From: Bryoerythrophyllum caledonicum
Lineage: Eukaryota > Streptophyta > Bryopsida > Pottiales > Pottiaceae
Assembly: GCA_963971425.1 (NCBI GenBank)
Contig: OZ020517.1
Coordinates: 870,501 to 934,500, forward strand
Length of the DNA stretch: 64,000 bases
Direction of reading: 5' to 3'
The notes below the pieces were generated by a model. The model was not told the DNA's origin, did no database searches, and saw only the letters and a list, made by a program, of their open reading frames with translations. A program made the position numbers and the translations under genes. This document shows, piece by piece, positions 21,042-32,971 of the stretch (position 1 is its first letter; the number at the start of each line of letters is the position of its first letter).

Positions 21042-22044
21042 TTTTTTAATTCTTCTCCAATTGTAAAAATGTCCTAAAGTGAAATACATGATTATTTTCT
21101 TGTTGATATTTATAAATTAATCAAATATTACATAGCTTCTTTAATAATTCCAAAGGAAATAAACTACTTATGAAATAAATTCTTATAGATAATAGGGATG
21201 TAATATGATTTTTTAAGTATAGGATATTACATTGATTTTACAAACATGCTATTGATTTTTTTGTGTTCCTGAGGGTGGGAGTGTCTATTATCTAAATATG
21301 GTATGATTTATCAATCATTTGAGAGAAGGTATTGTACTATATACCAATAAAATAAAATAAAAACTTCTAGTATATGATAATTTGGATACACATAAGAAAT
21401 TTTCAAATTTATCCATAAAAGCTTGGGAAAATATTCCTATTTAAACTTAGTACATAGATGACTTAATGTATAAAACACTTAATGTATAAGAAAATCAAAC
21501 ACTTAAAAGTGAATCATAATTATTTAAGTTAGTAAAATGATTTGAATATCTCCAAGAATCTAGTAATTAAGGTATTTAATTCTAGATTGTTCATTTTAAA
21601 AAAACCAATAGAAGAATTCTCCATCTTACAATAGTGATAATATAGCAAGGTTTAGTAGTTACATATGGAACAACTCGAACTTTCCAATGGTGTACATCTA
21701 GTCATCTTATTTTTTCATCTTTAAAGGAGTTAGGATCATTATTAACCCCTAAATTTCTTTGACATCTTCACACCAAAAACACTTTAAAAGTGCAGATTTC
21801 AATGCAATATCATGAACAAAAATATCTGCAAAATAACTAATAGTTTGGTTCTAAGTTTAAGTCATATTTAATGGAGTTTGTTGGTCTTCACATGGTGAGA
21901 TTACACAATATTCTTAAGGAAATGCCAACATCTACAATAAGTTTGATGATTTTGAAGTGAAATCTTATGGTTCACGTATTTTTCAACTAAGGGTCAAACT
22001 CCACTCTCACGCCACCTAACTCCTGACCTTTAACGGTACCTCTT
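21042..22044. other. AT-rich with a truncated TTAA element
   Basis: TTAACCCCTAAATTTC at 21743, followed by TTCACACCAAAAACACTT, matches the start of inverted family 1 copies; similarity fades by about 21900. No gene. Confidence 0.5.
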
Positions 22045-22053
22045 GTAATACCT

Positions 22054-22400
22054 TCATGAATGCTTATAACACTGAATTTTCTTAATGATTTCTTCGGGGA
22101 TCTTAGGATCGTGTTCAGCAGACTTGTTGCCACTTGCATCTAAAAGCTCACCACCTACAATGTCTACTGAACTGGTTTGGTTCCCTGAAGCCGTTGGTTT
22201 CAGAATCTCCTCCGGTGTCTTCGTCTCTAATTCGACCACTTTGCACTAATTGGCGTTCATAGGCTAACCACTGGCCACGTCAATCGTGTCATGAGAGCCG
22301 TAGATTCTATCTTTTGACTTCATCACGCTCTTCGGTATCTTCACTACGCCCTACCCGTGAACAACAACTCTAGCAACAATATTTTGATCTACTTTTGTTG
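22054..22400 (-). pseudogene. Decayed small gene, unidentified
   Basis: Reading the minus strand from an ATG at about 22400 (MATKVDQNIVARVVVHG) a single frame continues with only three in-frame stops to 22054, ending in an acidic segment (ELETKTPEEILKPTASG, then SVDIVGGELLDASGNK, PKIPEEIIKKIQ). A single frame with a few stops and no introns suggests a processed or recently inactivated copy. Function unknown. Confidence 0.4.
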
Positions 22401-24519
22401 CCATGATGTTTAGTAATCAAGAGATTGGGCCTGGAAGCAAAGGAGTTTGGATCATAACGTCATCACAGACGTCGCAAGCAATTTGTATCATTTTTAAGTG
22501 TTATTTTGCCTCTATGGATCCAATAGTTTAAATTATTTCAAAGCCCTAAGCCAAAATCATGGAGGTATAATATTATCATCAGCTAAGAACCACCAAGGCG
22601 ATATAGTATCAAGGGAGATAATGGCTTCTAACTGTCTCCTCACAGTCATTCTTATCTCTAAAGTGCCGGACAAAATTTTGATGATAGTATGATAGTAATG
22701 ATAGTATGATAGTAGAAATAACCTCTCGTATGGTGTGACAAGGTTATGTTACATAGCCAAAGAGTTCCTTGCAAATAAACTAGTCCATCATGGTCAAGAC
22801 AACCCATAGAGACTCTAGAGACTTTGACATAAATTTTTTGGCCAATGTAGGGAACACAATGTGACTACCAAAGAAGACACATGCACTAATTAAGCCTTGG
22901 CTAGTTAATTGCAATTGCTAAACAGAGAAGTTCCAGGAGCCTGTAATTCAAACTCACACAATTGTAAACCATATTCTCCTCTAAGAATGAAATTTTGAAT
23001 CAAAGGCAACTCATACAAAAAAACTCAGCAAAGATACTGTACAGAGTAGTCGAATTACCTTAATTCCACACAAAACGCCAACAATAAATCCCACGTTGTC
23101 TTCAGTATGTCCAGACTCTAGCTAACTAATTTGTCTTTGAAAGCAGCCTTAATTCCAACCCACTAATACAACTACAATTTAGCACAAATTTGTGATTTGA
23201 ACCAACTTTAATCCTTCTCATTGCCGACCATAGTAAAGGCGTCAAAGGCATCCTCTAAGTTTCATATTCATTCCATGGTCTAAAACCACATTCCTTGACA
23301 AGAGTGGCGCACATGCCATTTGCCACACGTTACATGTCCTTTACTTTTTGATTAGCTTAAAATTTATGCAGACACCCATTTAGGCCTCAATTGAGCCATC
23401 TGCAAGTAATATATTAAATTACATGATTAATTAAATACATAGTATAAATTGTGTAGATAATTCAAAATTAGAGGTATACAAAGCCCGGTTCTGAATCAGT
23501 TACTGGTTTCCATCAAAGAGCCTTTGGCTTATTGCTACGGCATCCAACAACTCAGCTATCGATTAAGATCCAAACCTATTCCATCCACCAACTACCATAG
23601 CCTACCGTTAGGTTTGACACCTCCATGCCGTATACTTTATTAATTTGGAGACGGCCATTTGGCTTTCAAAAAAACATTGAAGTACTTTCCAGCAAGAATT
23701 CACAAATTACTAAATGTAGCCCATTTTGACGACCTTGGGGTGTTTGAACTCAAGACTATGGAGTTCCAAATTGAATACTACATGCACTCCCAATGACAAT
23801 GACTTTGATTTGCAAATTTACTTTATTAGTTAAATTTTTTTTTTTTGGCATTCCCACTTAATAATTTCTCAATTTATTTGGCTTGCCTTTTTGAATTGAT
23901 TAAAGCAAACATGATGGTAGGTTATAGTATATTAGTTTAAGAAAAGTTGTATTATAATTCTTCTAATATCTTTCTTAGTAAGCGACACCTAATTAATTTT
24001 GCTAAATCCCAAGTCATGCAACACTAACAATGATACTAGATGTGGCTTAACATTTATTGTTACTTACTTTAGTATTTGGCTCATGTTAAATGTAAATAAG
24101 TTAAAATCTTGACTGTGCTTTATCATGAGGTATTAGCAATAATTGTCAAGCCGAGCTAGGGGTTAGAAAAACCTTACATCCCATCTTGCCATTAGTTTTT
24201 TAGCTGTACAATAATTGCTCAAACTTTTTTTTTTTTAAAACACTAATTTATGTATACAATGGTAACTAATTTTTACTTCAAAAAGAATTTACTTAAGTTG
24301 ATAAAGAGTGTTAAATTTATATATTGTGTTGGCCACATTTGGGCCTCAATTGACTTTAGTGTTACCAACACTAAATAATACAATTTGACTATGAAATTTT
24401 GACCAATTTATAGCTCTGTATCTAAAGCTATGCCACAAAGTGAGAAGACTTTTCACGCCCTCTGACATCATGAATGAATATCTCCGTAATTTGCAAAATA
24501 GAGAATGCTCTATCCAAGT
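22401..24519. other. AT-rich intergenic, nothing recognised
   Basis: No ORF with family features and no clear repeat termini. A short microduplication (GATAGTATGATAGTA) lies near 22681-22712. Confidence 0.5.
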
Positions 24520-25290
24520 GAACCGTTTGGCGCCCAATTCATGTTTCTCCAAAACCAAGATATGTGTTGATTTTTTTCTTTGAACTAACTTTGATGGAGA
24601 TATGATGCCTAATTTTAGTATAAAACCTTACAAAATCAAACTCAAACCATGACCAAAACTTCGGAATTTTTTTGCACAACATTCAATTGTTGATGGAATA
24701 GTTTATAGTGTTTAAAGTTATTGTATAGTGGTAATGAAAATTGTGGACTTCGGAGGGTATACTACTTTATCCATCAATCGATTCTTCCAATCATTTTTAT
24801 GCGTTCAATAAAAAAAGGTTCAAATGTGCACTAGGTTGATAGCTTTGCATTGACATATCATATGTGAAGTAAACATTTATACATGATTATTGATGATTTT
24901 TTTACTTTTGTCTACTTGATTGTATACAAAAGTGTTCCAAACTTACACAAATAAAACCCAAAGTTGTGTATGCGATGAGAGGGGTCAACAATCACAAAAC
25001 AATGAAGAATCTCTAAAAGACAAATTTTAAGACCAAAATCATTTTGCATGTGTATGAAATACAACATAGTATGTGGCACGATATTCATTGTATTTTAGTA
25101 TATTTTGTGTTGTATTCCTAGTTTTTCCATGAGTTCTATAACTCCAAATCATGATATGATTTTTGCACTGTTCATGTAAATTGGTGTGCGCAAATCTCAA
25201 CTTGAAATTTCACAACCCAATTCCTCATGCAAATTGAGTTTTAACACCTCCAGAGTCCCATCTTGGGTCTCGTGGGCTCTAAAGGGTTAA
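24520..25290 (-). mobile_element. TTAA-flanked element, family 3, copy J2
   Basis: Reverse-orientation relative of J1. The right end is CGTGGGCTCTAAAGGG followed by TTAA (25287-25290); the left end is degraded (GAACCGTTTGGCGCCC). Homology to J1 extends end to end, e.g. GCTTTGCATTGACATATCAT. Confidence 0.65.
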
Positions 25291-25498
25291 CAGCTAAGTA
25301 ACTCAAGAGATTAACATTGGATTAAGACCAAAAGTCTACTTCATATTGAATCAAGAGTTTGGGGATTGAACTTCCCCTTCGACGGTACATGATTACTCTT
25401 ACTGTAATGGGTAAGAGATGCTCTTGCTATATGCTTAATAAATGATCAGCTAGCTTAGTATTGATTAATCAGTGAGCGTTAACCCACTAGATTGATAA

Positions 25499-26305
25499 CT
25501 AGCTTGCTCTAGAATCATACCGCCGAACAATTCTCAGCACATTCTCTCGGTCAAATCCATAGCCTGACACGCTGATGATGTCCGTTCTCCGGCTCTCCTC
25601 AATCGTGCTCACATCTGCAAGTCCGAAGATTGGTGTACATATCAGTCACAGCCTTTGTATCAATCAACTGAAAATACATAAGTTTTCATGGAGATCATGG
25701 AAACATAGCAGCAGCTCGTCTTACTGAATTTCTTCCGTAACTCGTTCTTGAGCTGATTCAGTTTCTTCTGCTTCTCCAGAAGCTCAGGGACGTTGATATC
25801 CACGCGTTTCTGTTCAAAGAGCAACGACATATTCAATAGATGTTTCATTACTGGTGTCGAGATTGGAAGAATTGAACACTTGTAGTTGAATTCCAGATTG
25901 AAGCTATAACCAGCTTGAGAGCTGGTCAAGCTGAACGACTCGAACACCTGCTATCTTTTGTGAATGTGAATCTTCTGCGGTCAGGATTTTTGTACACTTT
26001 ACTGCATGAAGTAGTGAGGGATAGGTTGCATTACGTGTTCATCTGTCGACTCGGGCTGCCTCACAAGAATTGCGGCGTCTGCAGCATCGGTATCTGAATC
26101 GTCTGATGCGTCCCAGTAAGAGCTGGCAGTCTGTGCGCATATTGGCCATAGACATAGTTTCGTTTAGAAACTGATAAAACAAGGTTAAAATGCTATCGTG
26201 CAATCCATGCCTGCCGCCAGTTTCCACATGTTTACCATTTTCAGCGTGTCTTCAAAACGGGAATGGCTGACCAAAGTGGCTGTCTTGCGAGCCTACCTGA
26301 GCCAT
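25499..26305 (-). CDS. Predicted small protein (101 residues), unknown function
   Basis: A four-exon minus-strand model with matching phases: 26305-26297 (ATG GCT CAG, Kozak-like ATCATGGCT), 26130-26035, 25809-25725 and 25614-25499 (stop TAG). Donors are GTAGGC, GTAATG and GTAAGA; acceptors end CACAG, GAACAG and TTGCAG. The protein begins MAQTASSYWDASDDSDTD (acidic), then a basic coiled-coil (INVPELLEKQKKLNQLKNEL), and ends ISVSGYGFDRENVLRIVRRY DSRAS. A first exon with only nine coding bases is typical when a 5' leader intron is present; upstream coding exons cannot be ruled out. I do not recognise the family. The clean splice pattern and the codon use make a real gene likely. Confidence 0.65.
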
Positions 26306-27740
26306 GATGGTCTGATCAAAAGCTAATGGATCGGAGCTTATATTTGTGGCGCAAAGTTCGATTCACCAATCTTACTCGTACTTCTATAACCTGGACCTAC
26401 AATTGAAACGTCAAAAACTCATCATTGATCTGGAATCCAGTACTATTGGTTGAACACTATATATGTCAGTGCAGAATCTGCGCAAGCAAAAAATACCAGC
26501 AACTAACTTACATCGACAGACTCTGAAACCATCAAGTCAGTTTCAAGCGCATATTATTTCCAGTCATAAAGTCTAGATGCATAGTGGTGATTGGAATCGT
26601 GTTCTTCGGGAGTCACTGAGGTTCCAGATGGATACACTTCGGGAAACAACGCAGTCCGGCATCAGTCTGAGAGAACCGATCTCTGTTTTCAGTTGACGAC
26701 AATTTGCCGAACCACGTTGATTTAGCCCAGTAACTTACCCAATGCTTGCAAAAATGACTCGAAGTAGGATAGGTGCAGCCCAGCCGCTGGTCTCTATATC
26801 AAGCTCGAATTTCCTGCAACTCTATGCAACAACAGCATGAATGCAATTGCAGTCGTGAATGGCAATGAATGATGGTTGAAGGCTCAGCTCCATCTTCACT
26901 TATACCCAAGCAAACCATCAGTCTTCGACTTTGAACACGTCCTAGTTAGTAGGGCTCAGTGCCGGTTCTCCTGTGACCTTGCGTCGCGTGGATAGTTTCG
27001 GCTTCTTTTTTAATTTCCCGAATCGGGTCATCCAACACTTCCTACTACCTAGTTATTGAGCCAAATTTTCCTTGTTGGTCAAATGCATGATTCAGGACTG
27101 TTCTGATTCTAGAGAGTGGCCCCTGCCTGTTGTGATCGTTGATATTATGGCGCTCAGAAATCATGTTCTTCGGAGTCAGTGTCGCGAACTCCCAATTACC
27201 ACCAGGCTCATGGAGTGAAATCAGTCAACTTCCTCCGCTCCCGATGATCAGTGGCTTGCCAAGACCACAGTTCTCGGACTCTCATTTAGTCTCGCCATAT
27301 CAACGAGGTGTAGTGAATTTGGTCCACGTCCATTCAACTCAAAGAGCGCGTGTTACGCTCACGCGGTAACGGTCATCGCATGAAGTACGGTCAGAGCGTC
27401 GGTAGCGTACATGTAGTACTTAACCCTCCGACGACCAGGCCTTGCACACCGCCCTGAAAATTAGTACCATTTAAAAGACTCTTCACGACAGAATCTACAC
27501 CGGGAGTACATTTTACTGTTCACCTCATTCAGAGAAATCTTTGTAGTTCGTTATTGCCTCAACCGATTGGAGATCAAGAAGATGGGTTAGATGGAGGAAA
27601 GCATAATGCACAACTGCTTTGACTAGTGCAATTCAATCCAACGGTTCAATCAATCGTGGCTCCCAAAAAACTACTCGCATTGACCACATTCTCGTTTCTT
27701 TGTTGTTAAAGGATTAAAATACTTGTATGACCCGTTTGGC
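26306..27740. other. Presumed 5' leader/promoter of the 25.5-26.3 kb gene
   Basis: Moderate GC, no confident coding exon. Two similar short blocks occur at about 26594-26625 (GTGTTCTTCGGGAGTCACTG) and 27162-27182 (ATGTTCTTCGGAGTCAGTG), perhaps a duplicated exon or leader. No family signal. Confidence 0.4.
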
Positions 27741-28092
27741 ACTCCCCACGCAGCCTCCAAAATTTCCCCGCCGAGGGCCATGGATTTCTATATATTGAGG
27801 CTACGAGCGTTTAAAGGAGGGGGCTCGGTAAAACCTCGCCTCTATTTTATTTTTGGATGGGGGACCTATGGAAAGCAAAAGGGGACCTAAAACAATAACT
27901 TAGAGTTGCAAGCCCTAAATTTTTCAATTTTTTTAAAAAGCCTCTGAACCCATAATATGAAAGGGCCAGAAAAATGAGGGCCACCTCACCAAAGACGCTT
28001 GTAGCCCCAAAATATAGAGATCCCCATGCCATTATGGATAGCGAACTCCCATATTTTTGCCTAATGAGCGTTTTTAGATAATGGCCCCTCAT
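27741..28092 (-). repeat. Dispersed GC-rich repeat S, copy 1
   Basis: Contains GCCTCTGAACCCATAATATG and GGGCCAGAAAAATGAG; its reverse complement matches 28795-28840 and 54599-54650 (GGGCTCATTTTTCTGGCCCT, then GGGGTTCAGAGGC). At 54.5 kb the block is the body of a Mutator-type MITE, so these are probably diverged relatives. Confidence 0.5.
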
Positions 28093-28093
28093 C

Positions 28094-28785
28094 TTAATCC
28101 TTAAAGGACAAAGTGTCAGAAAATGGCTTTTTGAAAGTTTGGTCAAGTTCCTATGGTGTCAATTTCTAACATTCCTCTTTGAAAATTTTATTGTAGAAGG
28201 GCATTAGTAAAACCTTGGTGGGAGAACAGTTTTTTTTCTAAATCCAACATTTGATGAAAAAGTTCTAGGGTTTTGAATTTCAAATGGAGAGAGTGGGCAC
28301 GTCGAGCACCTCCAAAAACATTTGCTAGAACACTCTATTGAATGTGAAATTTTCAATAAGGGCAAGCAATATTATTTCCTTTCATACTGTCAAAAAATCT
28401 TTTCTCAAGTGGAAAATAGCATATTAACCAAAGTCAAACATTTTCACACATTGTTACTCATTTTCGGGCAAGGTACCAAAGAAACTTCTTCCTTTCCACA
28501 CTAAACTTACAAAATTTTCATTTTATTTTTTATTTTTTTTCCACAACAATATGTGGTGTAAACCTTCTTATCAACCATTCAAACACTTCAAACACTATAA
28601 TCTTCCAATCCGTGTGGGCAAAATTTATAGAGATTTGTGAGTGTGTCTGTTAATAAATCTTATTTGAGATGCTACAATCAAAACTAGAAATAAATGTTTT
28701 TGTTTCCTTCTTTATTCATTGCACTAGAATCCAACAATTTTAAAGTGTTTTTGGTGGAAAATTGTCACGGTACCTTGGGGGTTAA
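28094..28785 (+). mobile_element. TTAA-flanked MITE-like element, copy C (family 1, internally deleted)
   Basis: TTAA (28094-28097), TCCTTAAAGGAC; right end GGTACCTTGGGGG, TTAA (28782-28785). The 684 bp interior lacks about 260 bp (from the GATTATCAATC block to the AACACTATAATCTT block) compared with copies A and G. Confidence 0.75.
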
Positions 28786-29170
28786 TGTTGGGGTTCTATG
28801 GGGCTCATTTTTCTAGCACTTATATTTTGGGAAGTTTGGAGATTATTCGTTGGCAAACAATATGCCAAGGTTGGGCCTACGGCCTTAAAGTAGTGTTGGG
28901 CGGTTCACCATGGCGCATATTTTTCCTTACTAGGAGCCCCATCGAATATTAAAATAGGGGGGGGGGGTGAATTGTCTACACAACCCTCCAAATGTCTGGA
29001 ACACATTGCGAGGCTGGGTGCAGGAGGAAAGGGAAGATTTTGAGGGATGCTCAAGGGGCGCAACAACCCCCAGAATCGCCTCATAAGATTACAATAACTG
29101 CAACCACTGGAAATTATCTGGTGTAAAAAATTATTATTTTTATATGTACGGTTCTCCTCCAATTAGGAGG
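28786..29170 (+). repeat. Dispersed repeat S, copy 2
   Basis: GGGGCTCATTTTTCTAGCAC and the following TATTTTGGGAAGTTTGGAG match 54599-54650. Contains a run of ten or more G at 28960. Confidence 0.45.
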
Positions 29171-29201
29171 TTTATAAATAGACGTTTACATAACGTCTAA
29201 T

Positions 29202-30053
29202 TTAACCCCTAAATGGAAAAAATCCCAAGGTGGGCATGTGCAAATCTCAAGCACATTCCCATGGTTGCAATTTATATTTGCAATTCTTGAAATTTTGCAC
29301 AAAGATGCAGGAAAGCAAGACGTAGTTGGGAGTATAATTTTTATTCTCATCGGACTTATTTAAAAAAAGTTATGCCATCTTAAAGAAAGAATTGTCGAGT
29401 GTGGGCACGTTGGGCAACTCCAAAAGCTTTTGCTAGGACACTCTAGTAAATTTGTGATTTTCAATGGCAGTAAGTAATATCACTTCCTTTCATATTGTCA
29501 AAAAACATTTCTTGTCTTTAGTGAAAAATTGCATTCTATCCCAAGTCAAGATTTTCACACATTTCCACACATTGTCGAGCAAGGAACCAAAAAAACTTCT
29601 TCTTTTCCACATAATACTTTGAGATCTTCATATTTTTCACTTTTTATTTTCCTACTATAAGATGTAGTGGACACCTTCGTATTCACCGTTCGGATTATCA
29701 ATCTAAAACATATTTGTTCCCAAAAACTTAAAATGGGAACCAACACTGTTTGAACCTCCACTCCTTGCACAATTTTTTTGAATATGCTACCCCCCTTCTC
29801 TACCTCTAAAAAATTGGTGTACAAGAAGCTAATATCATGATCACCATGATGATATAAAATTTAGACCTTGTGTAGTACAAAACTTTGACAGAAAGGGAAT
29901 TCAAAGTCTGCTAATCCACTCAACACAAGGATGAAAACGAACCATTTTTTCTACTTCAACCACTACAATCTTTCAGTTCGTGCAGTCAAAGTCGATGAAA
30001 TTTTGTAAGTATGTTATTAACTAAGTGTTGAATGAGATCCTACGGTTTATTCT
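29202..30053 (+). mobile_element. TTAA-flanked MITE-like element, copy D (family 1, right end missing)
   Basis: TTAACCCCTAAATGG start; shares the CAAGGTGGGC-TTTGCAAATCTC subfamily start with copy E (45.78 kb). Family similarity stops at GAGATCCTACGGTTTA (about 30053), where exon-like sequence begins; the last ~100 bp and right terminus are absent. Confidence 0.7.
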
Positions 30054-30055
30054 GG

Positions 30056-31224
30056 GCCAAGGAAACGAGGCGCATGGAAAACGCTCGCAGGTGTGGTGAG
30101 AAAGTTGGGCGTCCTGCAATTGTAGCAAGTGCCGTGAGAAACAGACGCCCAGGCGAGCCTCCTACTCATGTCGGTCAATTCGAATTCCAACAACTTCACA
30201 TGCGGTATCTCCAGGTCTAGTCGGTAATTTTCAGCGCAGAAATGAATATAAATGAAACATACAAGATCACGAAAGCACTTTCGCTACTTATCTTCTCACC
30301 AATCAAAACTCGACTTCCGTAGCCGCAATTTAGTTGCGTCAAATCTTCGCAGGCAACACAGCACGGTCCCCAGATGCAGACAGAACGAGGAAACCTCACT
30401 GAAACGTGCAGAAGATTAATGGTCCCACGAGTTCTACCAAAGTCGGTATCAGGATTGTGAACTTGCTTTGAATGAGGTTCTCCATTTGAAAGCTCCACTT
30501 GCTGTCATGTGTGAATTCCGGCGGCCTGAGAAAGATAATCTCAGCCACACTCCTGGGACTTAGGAGCCAAATTCAAGCACTGCATGCTGTGGAAAAACTG
30601 TCATGCAAGAGGCGGACGTAATTTCAACACCAGCTGCACAGGCCTCGGCCCACGTTTCGGAACAGTTTATCCGGATCCTGCTAACTTGGATCATACTTGC
30701 GATTGAGATGTCACTAATGCAGACTCAAAGTCCAAGTTGTGATGACGTCTGTTGGTGTCAATGTGCTCAGCAATGATGTAATGGACAACGTTTTTGGAGC
30801 GTGGGTGGAAGAATTCGAGGAATTTAAATCGATTCTCTTTAGTCGACCACCACGTGCTCTGAACTTTAGAACTCGGCCCGGTATTCAAAATAATCTGAAA
30901 TTCTCAACATTTCACTTAAGTGGGGCTGAGATTATCTTTGTGGCTCTGGAGCTGCTTTTGATTCTCGTGCTGTTTTCAGGATTGGTTCTTTCTAGAATCA
31001 TCTTCCCAGTGGAGACATGTGGCAATAGAGTCCCTGGATCCCAAGCCAGTGATTGAAAATAGAAGGTTTTGGTGGACATGACCCAAGTCCTTATTTTGAA
31101 ATTGAAATGCATGTGTTTCCTTTTGGTGTGGCCAATATTTGGTAGTTCGAATGTGAACAGGGCCAGTTTCGTTGTGTGCAGAAGTCGTTGCACGGAGTTC
31201 AGATTTCCTTGAACGAATGTGCAC
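30056..31224 (-). CDS. Exon-like segments of an unidentified gene, possibly partial
   Basis: Four minus-strand segments read like protein: 31224-30976 (MHIRSRKSELRATTSAHNET), 30888-30691 (NTGPSSKVQSTWWSTKEN), 30480-30266 (TDFGRTRGTINLLHVSVRF, then CCVACEDLTQLNCGYGSRV) and 30217-30056 (LEIPHVKLLEFELTDMSRRL, then SHGTCYNCRTPNF). The last two join in phase across an intron with a GATTG/GTGAG donor and a CGACTAG acceptor. Cys pairs (CCVAC, CYNC) could bind metal. The first two segments are not clearly joined to the others. The 3' end runs straight into the broken edge of element D, so the gene may be truncated. No family recognised. Confidence 0.35.
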
Positions 31225-31323
31225 CTGGGCACTTTCTTTTGCAGTTGGATGTCTGCTGCCGCTGCAACAGCTTCATTTATCTAAATGCCTGCTTACAAGT
31301 CAAGGTCCAAGAGTCGTGGAGGC

Positions 31324-32252
31324 GTAACCCCTAAAGGACCGTGACAATTTCACACCAAAAAACACTTCAAAACTGTTAATTTTAGTGCACTAGCAAGGAA
31401 GGAAACAAAACCTTATATTTATAGGTTTGATCGTAGGATCTCAATTAAGACTTACTAGGTCACATACTCAGGCAAATTCAAAATTTTTGACCGCACAGAT
31501 TGAAAGATTATAGTGTTTGAAGTCAACAAAATGGTTGATTTTCTTCCTTGCGTTGAGTGGTTTAGCAAACCTTGACTTCACTTGGTATCAAATGTTTGCA
31601 CTACACATGGTCTATATCTTTTATCATTGTGTTGAGCATGATGTTAGTTCCGTATACAACAATTTTAAGAGGCAGAGAAGGGGTGTAGCATATTCAAAAC
31701 AAGTGTGCAAGGAATGGAGGTTCAAAAATTGTTAATTCACGCTTTAATTTTTTGTGAACTTAATATATTTTAGAATGATAATCCAAACATTCAAGAAGAA
31801 GTCTCACCACATATTGTTGTTGAAAAAATAAAAAGTGAAAAATATGAAGATCTCCAGGTTCTATGTAGAAAGGATGAAGTTTTTTTCCCTGCTTGCCCAA
31901 AATGTGTGAAAATGTTTGACTTGAGTTTAAATGTTTTTTTACACCAAAGACAAAAAAATAAGTTTGACATCTTCAAAGAAGGTAGTATTCTCTACATATA
32001 CGAAAAATCTCAATGTCAATAAAGACTTCTAGGAAAATTTTGGAGTTGCCCGGAGTCCCCATTTCTAACTTTGAGTGGTACTAGCTTTCAAACCATGAAT
32101 CCAAAAATAATAATAAAAACCTCCACAAAGCTCTTATTAGGGAAAATCCAAAATACAAATTTCCAAAAAAAAAGGTTTTTTTGTTGAATTTTAGGAACTT
32201 GCCCAAAATCAAAATTGTCCCCACAAAGAACATTTGGTCCTTTAGGGGTTAA
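31324..32252 (-). mobile_element. TTAA-flanked MITE-like element, copy F (family 1)
   Basis: GTAACCCCTAAAGGACC at the left (TTAA changed to GTAA) and GGTCCTTTAGGGGTTAA at the right. Same interior as B in the same orientation. Confidence 0.8.
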
Positions 32253-32324
32253 TATGTGCAATTGTGCTTGCTGTCATAGAGGTCAGTACCCTACGTAGTG
32301 GTCAATTTTCAAGAGATTTGTCTA

Positions 32325-32415
32325 GGTGATACTCATGAAATGCCAAGGTGATACCCGTGATATACCAAGGCGATGCCCATGTAAAACCTAGGTGATATCC
32401 ATTGATACTTAATGT
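32325..32415 (+). repeat. 22 bp tandem array (4 units)
   Basis: Units CTAGGTGATACTCATGAAATGC, CAAGGTGATACCCGTGATATAC and so on, 22 bp period. An inverted copy of the same array (3 units) with shared flanks lies at 38450-38515. Confidence 0.75.
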
Positions 32416-32971
32416 ATCTGAATCAATATAATTTAGAAAAATAATTGATTTGGCAAGAAGTGTCCAAAAGTGACCACTTCGTACGATATGTTGTTTGCCC
32501 AACTTTGATTTAGACGAGCATTGCTGTTAAATCATGAACTAAATTTGTAGTCAACATATATCATGGAGGTGCACTACCAATCTAAGGGGGTCTAAATAAA
32601 AGTCTTCAAGCAACAATTTTTCCTCTGATTTTAAAGAAAGCCACAGAACTGAGGGCCTGTTTGCACCAAAAAGCTTGGACTCCAACCCATGAACACAAGT
32701 GGTACTTTGTTCGAGGGATGAGACCATTGTAATTAGGGTACCATGCTTGAAACAAGGGACTTATAAGTAGGTAGTGGCCCAAACATTTGGTGTAAACCGA
32801 AAGAGTTGAGTCATGGCCCATTGTGCGCTTGGGCTGAATTTTTGAAGTAGAGTTATCCATAGAAGATTTTTTTAGATTTACCCCATAGTCATAGAACCTT
32901 TTGTAGACAATGTTGCCCTACATCTTTTTGTGTTGTTTTATTTTATCTCTATCAAATGTTAGCCGTTTAAG

